22,998 nucleotides of DNA from positions 1 through 22,998 of the forward strand of contig UQPI01000032.1 in NCBI GenBank assembly GCA_900542945.1, read 5' to 3'. The first letter of the stretch is position 1. Every line of letters begins with the position of its first letter. The position numbers and the translations under genes are program-made. Under the pieces are notes generated by a model, which made no database searches, was not told where the DNA came from, and worked only from the letters and a program-made list of their open reading frames with translations. The DNA is from an uncultured Collinsella sp. Lineage in GTDB: Bacteria > Actinomycetota > Coriobacteriia > Coriobacteriales > Coriobacteriaceae. Below are positions 7,008 through 14,897 of the stretch, in pieces.

Positions 7008-8609
7008 CTACGCCAGACGCGGGAACAGCGGATCGCCCTTCTCGACGGGCCGACCACCAGCAAGCAGGCCCCAAGCGCAAATGCCCTTGAGGTCGTCGGT
7101 CGCGGCCTCGTTCTCGCAGGACAGGCGGCGCAGGGCCTCGGCAGAGGTCTGAGGCATGAGCGGCATCAGCAGGTGAGCGGCAATGCGGATGGCCTCGAGC
7201 AGGTTGTAGATCACAAACGCCAGCTCGTCAGCCTTGGCCTCGTCCTTGGCAAGTGCCCAGGGCTCGGAGTCCTCGATGTAGTGGTTGGCGGCGTGGATGA
7301 GCTCCATGACCTCATCCTTGGCTCCGCCGTAATCGAGCACGTCCATCTTGGCCATGTAGCGGTCGACCAGGCCATCGGCGATCTTTGCCAGCGGGTTGTC
7401 GAACGCATCGAACGATGCGGGCTTGGCGGGCGCGCAACCGTCAAAGTACTTGCCGCTCATGTTGAGCGAACGCGAGATAAGGTTGCCCCAGCTGTTGGCC
7501 AGGTCGGCGTTGTAGACCTGCTCCATGCGATCGAAGCTGATGGCGCCGTCGGTACCGGGAACGACATCGGTCATAAAGTAGTAGCGATAGCCCTCGACGC
7601 CCAGCATGTCGATAACGTCCTGCGGAGCGATGGCGTTACCGCGGCTCTTGGACATCTTCTCGGCCTTGCCGGTCTCGGCATTGCGCACGGTCAGGAAGCC
7701 GTGGGCAAAGACGTGCTCGGGCAGGGCCTCGCCGATGGCCATGAGCATGGCGGGCCAAATGACGCAGTGGAAGCGGATGATGTCCTTACCCACGATGTGG
7801 AACTGCGCGGGCCAGCGATAGGCCAGCTCGGCACGCGCCTCGTCGGTGTCGACACCGTAGCCGACGGCCGTCATATAGTTGAGCAGCGCGTCAAACCATA
7901 CATAGGTCACATGGCCCTCGTCAAACGGAACCTGGATGCCCCAGTCAAAGCTCGTGCGACTCACGGAAAGGTCGTTGAGGCCGCCCTCGACAAAGCTGCG
8001 AACCTCGTTCATGCGGAACGCAGGCTCGACAAAGTCGGGGTGCTCGTCATAGAGCTTGAGAAGCTTGTCCTGGAAGGCGGAAAGCTTAAAGAAGTAGGAC
8101 TCCTCCTGGACGCGCTCAAGCGGACGGTGGCAGTCGGGGCATAGATGCTGGCCGACGCTGCCGTACTCCTCGTCGCCCTTCTGGACCTGCGTATCGGTGA
8201 AGTAGGTCTCGTCAGGCACGCAATACCAACCGTCGTAGCTGCCCTTATACAGATAGCCGGACTCCTTCATGCGCTCCCACAGGTACTGCACGGCATGATG
8301 CTGGCGCGGCTCGGTGGTGCGGATGAAGTCGTCGTTGGAGATCTCGAGCTTGCTCCAAAGCTCCTTGAAGTGCGGAGCCTGGCTGTCGGTCCACTCCTGC
8401 GGCGTCATGCCATGCTTGGCTGCGGCCTCGGCGACCTTCTCGCCGTGCTCGTCCATGCCGGTCAGGAACTTGACGTTATAGCCGGCGGAGCGGCGATAGC
8501 GAGCCTGAACGTCGGCGATGATGGTGGAATAAGCCGTGCCCAGGTGCGGATCGGCGTTGACGTAGTAGATGGGCGTCGTGATAAAGAACGAAGGCTTGCT
8601 TTGATCCAT
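7008..8609 (-). CDS. metG: Methionyl-tRNA synthetase
   Basis: Class I synthetase that charges initiator and elongator tRNA-Met in the cytosol. The 533-residue protein shows the HIGH-like box PHLGTAY (21-27), a metal-knuckle half CPDC (157-160), the KMSKS loop (318-322) and the anticodon-binding helical domain with NSWGNLISRSLNM. It lacks the C-terminal tRNA-binding (EMAP-like) domain found in longer MetRS forms, and the second CxxC of the two-knuckle type is not evident (only WYC at 130). GGAGG lies 9 bases before the ATG. It follows rsmI by 69 bases and is probably in the same transcript. Confidence 0.97.
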   Translation of the reverse strand: MDQSKPSFFITTPIYYVNADPHLGTAYSTIIADVQARYRRSAGYNVKFLTGMDEHGEKVAEAAAKHGMTPQEWTDSQAPHFKELWSKLEISNDDFIRTTEPRQHHAVQYLWERMKESGYLYKGSYDGWYCVPDETYFTDTQVQKGDEEYGSVGQHLCPDCHRPLERVQEESYFFKLSAFQDKLLKLYDEHPDFVEPAFRMNEVRSFVEGGLNDLSVSRTSFDWGIQVPFDEGHVTYVWFDALLNYMTAVGYGVDTDEARAELAYRWPAQFHIVGKDIIRFHCVIWPAMLMAIGEALPEHVFAHGFLTVRNAETGKAEKMSKSRGNAIAPQDVIDMLGVEGYRYYFMTDVVPGTDGAISFDRMEQVYNADLANSWGNLISRSLNMSGKYFDGCAPAKPASFDAFDNPLAKIADGLVDRYMAKMDVLDYGGAKDEVMELIHAANHYIEDSEPWALAKDEAKADELAFVIYNLLEAIRIAAHLLMPLMPQTSAEALRRLSCENEAATDDLKGICAWGLLAGGRPVEKGDPLFPRLA

Positions 8610-8678
8610 GGGGTTTGTCCTCCAGAAAAATGTTGCATACAGGGGATGATTCTAGCGCAAGGGCTGGATATCCTCCAT

Positions 8679-9557
8679 CTATTGCATATCGAGCACCATG
8701 GCATAGACATCGCGCTTGCGGCGCGAATACTTCTGAGACAGGCGCTTGGCCACCGCAGAGGCGGGCTCCCCCTCCTCGAGCGCGGTGCGGATATCCTCGC
8801 GCAGGGCATCGTCGGGATCCGCTACCGCAGCGCCAACCGGCGCGATGCCGGCCTCCTCGTCCTCGCTCGGCGGCGCGATGACCAGCGCAATCTCGCCCTT
8901 TACCTCGCCGCGAGCACGCAGCTCCTCGGCAAGCTGGTCAGCGGGCCCGCGCAAGACCTCCTCGTGCAGCTTGGTGAGTTCGCGGCAGACGGCAAGCTCA
9001 CGCTGGGGAAAGACCTCCGCCACGGCCTCGAGCGTCGCCACGATGCGATGTGGAGACTCGTAGAAGATGAGTGCGCCGGGCACCACGGCAAGGCGCTGCA
9101 AACGGCGCACACGGTCGCCGTGCTTTCGGCCCAAAAAGCCCTCGAAGAAAAAATGCTCGCAGGGAATGCCGGACGAAACGAGTGCCGTGACGCAAGCAGA
9201 GGGTCCGGGAATAACTTCGACAGGCACATCGGCCTCACGCGCCGCCTCGACCAGCGCCTGGCCGGGATCGGACACGCTCGGCATGCCGGCGTCCGAGGCA
9301 AAGGCGAGGGTCTCCCCCGCCAGCAGACGGTCGACCAGGCCGGCAGCGCGGCTAGCGATCACATTCTCGTCGCAACGGACAAGCGGCTTGGAAATACCCA
9401 GGTGCATCAGCAGCTTTGACGTCACACGCGTGTCTTCGCAGCAAATGGCATCGGCGGCGGCAAAAGCCTCGCCAACGCGCGGGGACAGGTCGCCTAGGTT
9501 GCCGATGGGCGTGCCGACCACATAGAGTTTGCCCGTATGGGCGCTGTTTTGCGTCAT
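8679..9557 (-). CDS. rsmI: 16S rRNA 2'-O-ribose methyltransferase RsmI
   Basis: Tetrapyrrole-methylase-fold enzyme that 2'-O-methylates C1402 of 16S rRNA in the P-site region, using S-adenosylmethionine. Near the N terminus is LYVVGTPIGNLGD, then ICCEDTR, the loop LAFASDAGMPSVSDPG, VIPGPSA and FFFEGFLGRK, all diagnostic of RsmI. At 292 residues it fits the family. The ATG at 9557 lies 6 bases after the stop of the upstream GH5-like gene; the ribosome site is weak (AGG at about 7 bases), so translation probably relies on coupling to the upstream gene. metG follows downstream. Confidence 0.96.
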   Translation of the reverse strand: MTQNSAHTGKLYVVGTPIGNLGDLSPRVGEAFAAADAICCEDTRVTSKLLMHLGISKPLVRCDENVIASRAAGLVDRLLAGETLAFASDAGMPSVSDPGQALVEAAREADVPVEVIPGPSACVTALVSSGIPCEHFFFEGFLGRKHGDRVRRLQRLAVVPGALIFYESPHRIVATLEAVAEVFPQRELAVCRELTKLHEEVLRGPADQLAEELRARGEVKGEIALVIAPPSEDEEAGIAPVGAAVADPDDALREDIRTALEEGEPASAVAKRLSQKYSRRKRDVYAMVLDMQ

Positions 9558-9563
9558 ATCAAC

Positions 9564-10625
9564 CTATTCAATCATGCCGCGCTCGAGCGTACCGAGCGCC
9601 GCGCGGGCGTCCCATGCTGCAATGCGCTTCTCGGTCTTCCACGTTTGGAAGAACCAACCGGCAGCCGGCGCAAACGAAGCCAGCTGGTTGGCGATAAACA
9701 CGCGCTCGTAGGCATTGTGGCCCTCGGGCGTAACCGACGAGTTAGCAAAGATCGCCGCGCCCGACCATTCGCCCACCAGCACGGGGAACCCAGTCGAAAT
9801 CGCCTCTTTAAGCTCGCGCTTGTTACGCGAAATCGCCGTCGTCAGCCCGCGGGGGCTCGTGATGTCGAGCGCATACTCGTCGCGGTAATGGTACAGGTGA
9901 AGGTCCATGTAGACGTTCTTGTACTTGGCGCCGCGCATAAAATGCTTCCACTCGCTGGGATGCCCCGAAGACGAGAAAACGACGATCTTATCCTCGGGCA
10001 TATACGAACGAACGAGCTCGTAGGCATCGCGATAGAAATTGCGCAGGTAGTGGGCCGGAATGCCATCCGTCATGGTGAAGAGGCTCTTGCGAACGCTCAT
10101 CTGCGGCGTGTCCAGCAGCTCAATGCCCAGCAGGCTCTCGGCCTCGCCATAGCGATCGGCCAAGCGCTCGAGCACGTCGAGTGCGACATGACGGCCGTTG
10201 GTGGACGAATGCCACTCGGCAACAGCCTCCGGCGTGGTGGGCGAATCGTTGGAATCGCCCTGGCCACCGGGCACGGTTGCCAGATCGAGCAGCACGCGGA
10301 TGTCGTACTTGGCAGCCCACTCAATTGCGCGGTCGATGTAATCGACAACCGATATGTAGGAGGCATCGGACTCCTGTGAGCCAAAGGCATACCAGGGCAC
10401 CGGCAGACGCACGGCATTGAGACCGATCTGCGCCATGCGGCGAAAATCGTCCTCGCTCACAAACGTCTCGTAATGGCGGCGCATGCGCTCGTTATAGGCG
10501 GCGGTACCCATGGCCTCCTGTAGCTCGGCCGCGTTGGATGCACCGGTCGCCGCGTACAGCGACGGGGTCACCCAAGGCTCGGGAATAAACCAGCCAGAGA
10601 GATTAACGCCGAGTATCCTCTCCAT
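9564..10625 (-). CDS. GH5-like (exo-glucanase-type) protein, probably catalytically altered
   Basis: The 353-residue protein resembles glycoside hydrolase family 5, most like fungal exo-beta-1,3-glucanases: it opens with ERILGVNLSGWFIPEPWVTP and shows RLPVPWYAF, DLATVPGGQG, LLGIELLDTP, HLYHYRDEYA and PVLVGEWSGA. The nucleophile Glu is kept (E286 in GEWS). However, the expected proton-donor motif N-E-P is D-T-P (172-174) and the usual DLHG histidine is Ala. No signal peptide is visible, so it should be cytoplasmic. The ATG at 10625 has GGGGG 6 bases upstream; extending to 10817 adds low-complexity Arg-rich residues. It is tightly followed by rsmI. Hydrolytic activity is doubtful. Confidence 0.85.
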   Translation of the reverse strand: MERILGVNLSGWFIPEPWVTPSLYAATGASNAAELQEAMGTAAYNERMRRHYETFVSEDDFRRMAQIGLNAVRLPVPWYAFGSQESDASYISVVDYIDRAIEWAAKYDIRVLLDLATVPGGQGDSNDSPTTPEAVAEWHSSTNGRHVALDVLERLADRYGEAESLLGIELLDTPQMSVRKSLFTMTDGIPAHYLRNFYRDAYELVRSYMPEDKIVVFSSSGHPSEWKHFMRGAKYKNVYMDLHLYHYRDEYALDITSPRGLTTAISRNKRELKEAISTGFPVLVGEWSGAAIFANSSVTPEGHNAYERVFIANQLASFAPAAGWFFQTWKTEKRIAAWDARAALGTLERGMIE

Positions 10626-10818
10626 CACTGCCCCCTTCGGATCATGCAGGTCGAACCCGCATCGTATTGCATAGGATAAGTATCGTTTTGAGTATACCCG
10701 CGTGTGCGGACAGGCGACCGAACGGTCTGCAAAGTGACGCGAAAGTGGGAGGAATGTCTGGGGCGGGCGGGCTCGGAATGGTGCGACGAGGTGTGTACGC
10801 GCGCCGGAGGCAGGCACC
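10626..10818. other. Gene-free region upstream of the GH5-like gene
   Basis: I see no gene here. It should hold the promoter of the GH5-rsmI-metG unit; a TATACT on the minus strand at about 10694-10699 is the best -10 candidate but has no good -35. Together with the repeats to 11107 this makes a gene-free stretch of about 480 bases. Confidence 0.4.
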
Positions 10819-10864
10819 GGAAAGTGTGTCCCGTTCTGAGCCCTTATTCTGGGACGCAGTTTCC
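10819..10864. repeat. Short imperfect palindrome (REP-like)
   Basis: The 14-base arms GGAAAGTGTGTCCC (10819-10832) and GGGACGCAGTTTCC (10851-10864) pair at 12 of 14 positions around an 18-base loop. A related fragment, GGAACGCAGTTTTG, occurs near 352-365, which suggests a dispersed family. Confidence 0.5.
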
Positions 10865-10872
10865 GCAGAACC

Positions 10873-10939
10873 CTACATAAAAGAAAAGGACCCCTTTGCA
10901 GAGGTCCTAGTCAATTCAAGGTGGCGGGGAAGGGAATCG
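10873..10939. repeat. Copy 1 of 67-bp direct repeat: truncated tRNA-Phe 3' end plus terminator
   Basis: Identical over 67 bases to 11059-11125. It carries a second copy of the tRNA-Phe terminator (hairpin about 10887-10908) and the last 18 or so bases of the tRNA-Phe gene (acceptor and part of the T arm, 10922-10939), after which identity to the tRNA stops inside the T loop. Confidence 0.9.
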
Positions 10940-11058
10940 CGTCCGCGCGCTGCGCGGACGGACCGCTGCGGCGCTTACGCGCCTTGCGAGCTGCGCTGGC
11001 AAACGCTTACGCGTTTACTCAGCTCCGCGCCCTCACGGGGTTCGATTCCGTGCGAGGG
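10940..11058. repeat. Palindrome-rich insert of 119 bp
   Basis: It contains a series of hairpins: CGTCCGCGC/GCGCGGACG (10940-10960, perfect), GGCGC/GCGCC (about 10970-10983), AAACGC/GCGTTT (11001-11016) enclosed by GAGCTG/CAGCTC, and CCCTCACGG/CCGTGCGAGGG (11031-11058) whose loop GGTTCGATT resembles a tRNA T loop. The outer borders read GGGAATCG and CGATTCC, inverted to each other. It lies between the two 67-bp repeats. No open reading frame is credible. Confidence 0.75.
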
Positions 11059-11107
11059 CTACATAAAAGAAAAGGACCCCTTTGCAGAGGTCCTAGTCAA
11101 TTCAAGG

Positions 11108-11125
<18 letters not shown>
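11059..11125. repeat. Copy 2 of 67-bp direct repeat, part of intact tRNA-Phe and its terminator
   Basis: The original-looking copy: it runs from the terminator tail into the 3' part of the complete tRNA-Phe. The spacing between copies is 186 bases. Confidence 0.9.
11065..11094 (-). terminator. Terminator of tRNA-Phe
   Basis: On the minus strand AGGACCTCT pairs with AGGGGTCCT (9 bp, one T-G pair) around GCAA, followed by TTTCTTTT. Confidence 0.85.
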
Positions 11126-11180
<55 letters not shown>

Positions 11181-11212
11181 ATTTGAGGTGTGCCTTGTTT
11201 CAAGGCTTGATT

Positions 11213-11240
11213 AGTATAACCAAGGACGCGTTCCGGTCAA
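11213..11240 (-). promoter_or_regulatory. Promoter of tRNA-Phe
   Basis: TTGACC (11235-11240) and TATACT (11213-11218) are 16 bases apart on the minus strand, 32 bases upstream of the tRNA. Confidence 0.7.
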
Positions 11241-11303
11241 CCGAGAATTTCAAAAAAGTTTTTGAGCACAGCCTCGGTTCTTTAAATCGGCACGTCAGAG
11301 GCA

Positions 11304-11591
11304 TCAGCCGGCAGCAAGAAGTTTTTCGCTCAGAGCCGCACGGGCAAACTCACTTGACGTCATCCCCTCGGCAGCCGCCCGTCGACGAATGGCCTCCTTC
11401 ATTCCCAGAGGAATCTTGACCGACAGCGTTGCCGTCCCCTCACCTGAGAGTGGGGGCCGTCCATGCACGATCCCACCAACGGTGTGTTCGCCATCCGGAA
11501 ACTCTCCGCGCTCGTACGACTCGCACCACGCGTCAATCATTTCATCCGTTACAACCTGACCATTAGCGGCCGTATACGTCTTGCCCATCAT
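11304..11591 (-). CDS. Ribbon-helix-helix antitoxin-like protein
   Basis: The 95-residue protein ends in a ribbon-helix-helix DNA-binding domain (about residues 53-92): strand ATLSVKIPL, helix GMKEAIRRRAAAEG and helix TSSEFARAALSEKLL. The N-terminal half (residues 1-50, acidic, WCESYERGEFPDGEHTVG) is the likely toxin-binding part. Its start codon overlaps the stop of the upstream small gene by four bases (ATGA), the classic toxin-antitoxin arrangement. The second ATG (11588) has a better distance from AAAGGGG and may be the real start. It probably represses its own operon, perhaps through the palindrome at 11879-11893. The antitoxin role is inferred from domain and context. Confidence 0.85.
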   Translation of the reverse strand: MMGKTYTAANGQVVTDEMIDAWCESYERGEFPDGEHTVGGIVHGRPPLSGEGTATLSVKIPLGMKEAIRRRAAAEGMTSSEFARAALSEKLLAAG

Positions 11592-11853
11592 CGACCCCTT
11601 TGCCGAGCCCGTTCAATCTCCTGCCAAAATTTCTTCTGGACTGGAGACAAGGCATGAATGATAAGCCCCCACGGACAAGCTCGACCGCGACAAGCTCCAC
11701 GCTTCGTCCGTCTGGGAGCCATCCAATCGCAAGCCATCTCGGCGGCTCGTCCTTCGGCTCGCGACGAATGCACTCAGTAACCGCAAGCCAAGCGCTAAGC
11801 ACCTGCTTTTCTGTCAGGTGCTTTTTAGCGTTGGGATGGATCTCAACATCCAT
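11588..11853 (-). pseudogene. Frameshifted small toxin-like gene
   Basis: From the ATG at 11853 (GGAGGAGAAG just upstream) the frame reads MDVEIHPNAKK and on through RWLAIGWLPDGRSVELVAVE, then a shift occurs at a run of five G (minus strand, 11666-11670). In the next frame the sequence continues WGLIIHALSPVQKKFWQEI and stops at 11588-11590, overlapping the antitoxin ATG. Adding one G would restore an 88-residue protein, GGLIIHALSPVQ included. Without it, translation runs into the antitoxin start and ends at 11563. The small size, position before a ribbon-helix-helix gene and hydrophobic/basic C terminus suggest a toxin of the RelE/BrnT kind, but I do not recognise the family. A sequencing error is possible. 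Confidence 0.7.
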
Positions 11854-11878
11854 GCATCTTCTCCTCCATCTTACCCAA

Positions 11879-11893
11879 TTTCGTATGACGAAA
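11879..11893. promoter_or_regulatory. Candidate operator of the toxin-antitoxin pair
   Basis: A perfect inverted repeat TTTCGT-ATG-ACGAAA lies 26 bases upstream of the toxin-like start, where an autoregulating ribbon-helix-helix antitoxin would be expected to bind. Confidence 0.5.
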
Positions 11894-11911
11894 GTCCGCT
11901 GTCGCCAATTC

Positions 11912-12271
11912 TTAAGCCGGCACGCGTTGGAGAGCAGGGGTCGAAACAATGATTGAAGGACGCTCTAGTACGGCCCAGGCGCCGGGGCAGGAGCACGTGC
12001 GCCAAGGACGAACGCTTTCGTAGCGCGCGAGGATATTGCCGTCGCGATCGATGAAGGCGATGTCGATGGGATAGGCCATAAAACACGTATGGACCGAAGA
12101 GCAGCGTGGAAACGCCATGACGAGCGGCAGACCGTTGGCGGCAACCGGACACCGTCCCAGCATGCCGCGCAGGCGCACGGCAAACGACTCCGCCACCACA
12201 AACTCGGCCGGCGTCCAACCCAGCCTGTTGAGCGCCCGCGCGTACGCGATGTAGGACGAGACCGCGGTCAC
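11912..12271 (-). CDS. DUF192 family protein, last gene of the tad operon
   Basis: The 119-residue protein contains a DUF192 (COG1430) domain: VAESFAVRLRGMLGR, then FPRCSSVHTCFMAYPIDIAF and IDRDGNILARYESVRPW, with a C-terminal CPGAWAVLERP. The family is of unknown biochemical role; members are often secreted or membrane-anchored, but no signal peptide is seen here. The start is GTG, overlapping the stop of the upstream pseudopilin gene in GTGA, which ties it to the pilus operon. Upstream in-frame starts (to 12376) would lie inside the pseudopilin gene and have no support. About 58 bases separate it from the toxin-antitoxin pair. Confidence 0.88.
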   Translation of the reverse strand: MTAVSSYIAYARALNRLGWTPAEFVVAESFAVRLRGMLGRCPVAANGLPLVMAFPRCSSVHTCFMAYPIDIAFIDRDGNILARYESVRPWRTCSCPGAWAVLERPSIIVSTPALQRVPA

Positions 12272-12744
12272 ATGACCACCCCCGGACGCCATGGATCGAC
12301 CGTCACCGCGCGCTCGTGCGACAACGTTGTCGGCGCCCCCAGCGGAACGCCAGCGATGCTGAGAGAAGTCGGCCACGGCTCATAGTGCATGGTGCAGGTG
12401 TAGGTCCTAAACGTACCGGATAGGGAGAGCAGGCCACCATCCGATGCCTCCGCGCCTTGCTCGCTCGACACTTCGATCTGCAAGCCATAGCCTTCCATGG
12501 CATTCAGAATTTGAGTCTGAACCGTCGCCGAGGCATCGACAGAGCTTTCGTCGCCCTCCCCCTCCGACGCCACGGCGTGCGCCAACACGATGTCGGGCAC
12601 CACGCGGTCGAAGCGCGCGACAGCACTGGCAAAGATCATGACGTTGTACACGATGAGTGCCAGCACCAGCAAAACGGGCGTAACCACTGCCATCTCCACC
12701 GTCGCTTGGGCGTGCTCCTCGCGCAGACGCATGCGGATACTCAT
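12268..12744 (-). CDS. TadE/TadF-like pseudopilin
   Basis: Minor pilin-like protein of the tad pilus, 158 residues. A short charged leader (MSIRMRLREEHA) precedes QATVEMAVVTPVLLVLALIV, a class III leader with Glu at +5 if cleaved after Ala. The single N-terminal membrane helix is followed by an extracytoplasmic domain with acidic repeats (SEGEGDESS, SSEQGAEASDGG) and a small beta-rich tail. The start overlaps the upstream TadG-like stop as TAATG, and its own stop overlaps the DUF192 start, so translation is coupled on both sides. Whether it is closer to TadE or TadF cannot be settled from sequence reading. Confidence 0.85.
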   Translation of the reverse strand: MSIRMRLREEHAQATVEMAVVTPVLLVLALIVYNVMIFASAVARFDRVVPDIVLAHAVASEGEGDESSVDASATVQTQILNAMEGYGLQIEVSSEQGAEASDGGLLSLSGTFRTYTCTMHYEPWPTSLSIAGVPLGAPTTLSHERAVTVDPWRPGVVM

Positions 12745-14897
12745 TACGACCCACCGCCCAGAGCGCCAACCAGCGTGGCGACATCGACGGTGAGCGGGAT
12801 GGAGCCGCCGCCGGGCAGAGGAATCTCCGCAAGCGTGAACACCGTACCGCTGATGGTGCGTTCGACTTGATATTCCAACGCCTCGCAAAGCGCCTTGGGA
12901 TCGGTCACGCCCAACGGAATACTTCGCAGCTTGTCTTGCGCTTGAGAGAGACCGGCAATGTCAGACCCCGGACTCTTAATGACGTTGGCGGAATCGGTCA
13001 GCACCGGCTTTCGCAGGCGCAAGTCGCACGGTTCCAAACCCAGCGCCGCCACGGACGCCGAAACGGTATCGCCGAGCCACGATGCAATGGAGTCCAACGC
13101 ACCGTTGCCCCCTCCTGGGCCCTTAATCATCTCGTCCATAAGTTCGTCGGCCGAACCTTGGATGTCTCCGTATCCCACAAGCAGCCGTCCCCAGACATCC
13201 ATGACGCCATCGAGCACGCCGGCAACGCCACCCGAGCGTTCCTTCAATGTCGAGAAAAATCGCGAAAGCACGTTGTTTTGCGCCGTCGCCCCATCGGGCG
13301 CCAGCACCGCGGCAGAGATGGCACCGCGATCGCCAAGCCTGACTGCCGTGTTAAACGAAGAGTTGAGCTCATCGGGGCTCGAGATGGCACCCGAAACCGC
13401 AAAGGCAACCACGCCGTTGCGACCGGGCGGAGCGATACGCGGACGCTCACCGGAAAGTTCTTTGATGGCGGTATCGAACGCATTGCCCGCACGGTCGGCT
13501 TCGTCCTCGGTCTGACGCTCGAGCTCGAGCTCCTTGTTGCGACAGTCGACGTAGTCCTCCAGGGCGTCTTTAAACTTGTCAAAGTGATACTCGAAGCCGT
13601 TTTCGATAGAGGTTGAAGGCGCCGCAACAGCACCAAGCGACAAAACGCCAAAATGGCATTTGCTGCATTTATCCTGTCCATCGTAATCGGCAACCGAAGC
13701 AAATCCGCTCGGCGTCCCTTTCTTATAGTTAGGGCAGGTCGTCCCGTAATGCAGATACGCCTTGTCATCGTTCACGCTCGTCGGCCACACCGCATCGGTA
13801 TAGAGTTCCGTCGCCCGAACCTCATCAGAGTTGCGCGGCAGCAGCGGAATATAGGAGGAAACCCTGTCTCCGTTCTCGGTTATATATGCCCGATCGACCT
13901 CCGCGTTCGCATAGGTATAAAACGCCTTACGCGCCGCAGACTCTGCCTTCATCTCGACACTCGAGCCCTGGGGCTTCTCATTTGTCAGACGCCAATGGTA
14001 GTAGTCCTTCGCGCGATCAAGGGCAACTTGAGGCTCCCACGTAACGCTCGATGAGTAATGCGGATTTTGAACACCGGAAAGATCCGTTAGGCTTTTTGCG
14101 CGCTCCCACATACAAGAACAGCTGCCGACCGAGCCCTTGTCAGACCCACCACAATCCGCCAGCCAAGCGCGCTCCTTTGCCTTCGCCGTCTCCTCCGAGG
14201 CCTTCCGCAGCTCCTCGGCCGCACGCTCTAAATCATCTGATGTGTCTTTAATGGTATCGGTCGAGATCTCTGACCCTTTGAGCGCAGCAAAGTCCGACTC
14301 GGATGTCCTGGGCACGGCAAGCGCCGTACCGGTATAGGTCACACTATCGGTATCCTGCGCCGACACCGCCTGCGTGGCACGCGCGGCGATCAGATACGGC
14401 AGAGCCGTCTCGATTTTCTGTAAGCCTTCCGATGCGCTTTTGGCAAACTTGTTGCGCGTTTTAATGATCTCGATCCCGGTGTCGACCATATTGCCGGCAA
14501 CCGGCTCGGCACCCGGGATGAGGATGGCGACCAGGCCCGTCCCGATCGTGGCAAACCCCGCCAGCCCCAGACTCAAGATACTCGCATCAACCACCGTGGC
14601 AGCCGTGTGATAGGACGACACTACGTTGGCACCCGCCAGCGCGCCGCTATCGGCCGCCACCTGGGTGTCCCCGGCACGCGACATGCTCCATATCGCCGCG
14701 GTCGACGAAAACAACAATGTGAGCACCACTAGGATGACCACGGCAGAAGAAAGCGTGGTATAGGCGCCGTCTTCGATAAACAGATCGACACCGGCTCGAC
14801 CCATAAAGCCGCCTCGCTTGCAATGGCAGCTCGGACGGCGCGTCAAAACGCGTCTAGACCAGAAACGCTTAATCCCATGTAGCAATCCACGAATCAT
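12744..14897 (-). CDS. TadG-like Flp pilus protein, 717 residues
   Basis: Large membrane-anchored component of the tad locus. After a short basic leader, a hydrophobic segment (about residues 49-71) is followed by DTQVAADSGALAGANVV, the hallmark of the TadG N-terminal domain. The large extracytoplasmic part includes a predicted helical region (about 215-245, ERAAEELRKASEETAKAKER), a Cys-rich segment (C249, C260, C262), a second (C388, C411, C414 with CSKCH) and a C-terminal Gly/Pro-rich end. GGAGGGAG sits 3 bases before the ATG at 14897, which overlaps the upstream TadE-like gene by 29 bases; ATG 14804 is an alternative start. It ends in TAATG with the next gene. Typical TadG proteins are shorter and lack these cysteines. 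Confidence 0.82.
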   Translation of the reverse strand: MIRGLLHGIKRFWSRRVLTRRPSCHCKRGGFMGRAGVDLFIEDGAYTTLSSAVVILVVLTLLFSSTAAIWSMSRAGDTQVAADSGALAGANVVSSYHTAATVVDASILSLGLAGFATIGTGLVAILIPGAEPVAGNMVDTGIEIIKTRNKFAKSASEGLQKIETALPYLIAARATQAVSAQDTDSVTYTGTALAVPRTSESDFAALKGSEISTDTIKDTSDDLERAAEELRKASEETAKAKERAWLADCGGSDKGSVGSCSCMWERAKSLTDLSGVQNPHYSSSVTWEPQVALDRAKDYYHWRLTNEKPQGSSVEMKAESAARKAFYTYANAEVDRAYITENGDRVSSYIPLLPRNSDEVRATELYTDAVWPTSVNDDKAYLHYGTTCPNYKKGTPSGFASVADYDGQDKCSKCHFGVLSLGAVAAPSTSIENGFEYHFDKFKDALEDYVDCRNKELELERQTEDEADRAGNAFDTAIKELSGERPRIAPPGRNGVVAFAVSGAISSPDELNSSFNTAVRLGDRGAISAAVLAPDGATAQNNVLSRFFSTLKERSGGVAGVLDGVMDVWGRLLVGYGDIQGSADELMDEMIKGPGGGNGALDSIASWLGDTVSASVAALGLEPCDLRLRKPVLTDSANVIKSPGSDIAGLSQAQDKLRSIPLGVTDPKALCEALEYQVERTISGTVFTLAEIPLPGGGSIPLTVDVATLVGALGGGS

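Noticed and set aside
10940..11058. Possible CRISPR array or attenuator
   Set aside because: The hairpins have different sequences and no regular spacing with unique spacers, and no leader peptide or cas gene is nearby.
11241..11303. Terminator after the antitoxin gene (CCGAG/CTCGG)
   Set aside because: The 5-bp arms are about 27 bases apart and no T tract follows, so it is not a convincing terminator.
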